Shown in pieces: positions 63,721 through 64,000 of a stretch of 64,000 nt of DNA (positions are counted from its first letter, which is position 1; each line of letters begins with the position of its first letter). This DNA comes from Certhia americana (Eukaryota > Chordata > Aves > Passeriformes > Certhiidae). Position numbers and translations under genes: made by a program. Where the stretch lies: contig CM031857.1 in assembly GCA_018697195.1 (NCBI GenBank), forward strand, positions 68,464,841-68,528,840, given 5' to 3'. The notes under the pieces are model-generated. The model saw nothing but the letters and a program-made list of their open reading frames with translations, was not told the origin of the DNA and did no database searches.

Positions 63721-64000
63721 TTGATCTACTACAAGCCCCGCAGAGTCATCCAGTTTAACAAGTTCTGTGTACTGCCTCATGCTCACACAGAGACTCTGCT
63801 GTGTGACCCAGTGCATTCCAGAGACAAATAACTGTGGAAAAATACCTCTTTCCGACAGAATGCAAGGCAGTCACCCCATTCCTGTGTAGTATAAGTGGAG
63901 TATGAGTTGTCCAAGAGAAAAAAGATCTTGACAGTTATGCTGCTCAGCTTGAACTGAGATCACAATCATAAAAAGACTTTTGGTTGAAGATCAGACATAT

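Overview
The window reads as non-coding, AT-rich nuclear DNA from a bird, either a gene desert or the inside of very large introns. I recognise no protein-coding gene, rRNA, tRNA, CRISPR array, bacterial operon or CpG island. The avian call rests on at least eight CR1 LINE copies whose 3' ends have the typical avian form (a 'tccaacc(c/t)aaaccattct' block followed by short ATTCTRTG repeats), with a degraded retroviral LTR as minor support. CR1 also occurs in crocodilians and turtles, so 'bird' is strong but not certain. I cannot name species or chromosome.

Layout. 1-7.5 kb is AT-rich, with a TAAT microsatellite, a three-arm inverted repeat (2716-2754), an LTR remnant followed by a primer-binding-site-like stretch (about 4619-4916) and one old CR1 tail (about 5937-6125). 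7.5-29 kb is nearly free of recognisable transposons: only one probable short CR1 piece (about 20811-20890), plus simple repeats, hairpins, a possibly conserved non-coding island (about 27640-28020), and three segments with exon-like splice signals (19967-20229, 25767-25848, 26261 to about 26625). 29-59 kb holds most of the CR1 copies: 29213, 33238 (minus strand), 33760-34885 (the longest, with reverse-transcriptase remains), 47110, 47530, 51409 and 58240. Between them are AT-rich DNA, an island at about 42420-42985 that looks like a developmental enhancer, and further exon-like segments (31379-31414 minus, 36096-36182, 45048-45107). 59-64 kb is AT-rich with homopolymer and pyrimidine tracts and two more possibly conserved islands.

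Nothing here shows genes acting together. The CR1 copies are 5'-truncated, internally deleted or frame-broken and cannot move themselves. The most useful leads are the candidate conserved islands and the exon-like segments with splice sites at both ends. These are inferences from sequence texture: pseudo-exons are common in large vertebrate introns and I found similar decoys on both strands, so alignment to other birds or RNA-seq is needed to decide. I found no convincing new biological system.
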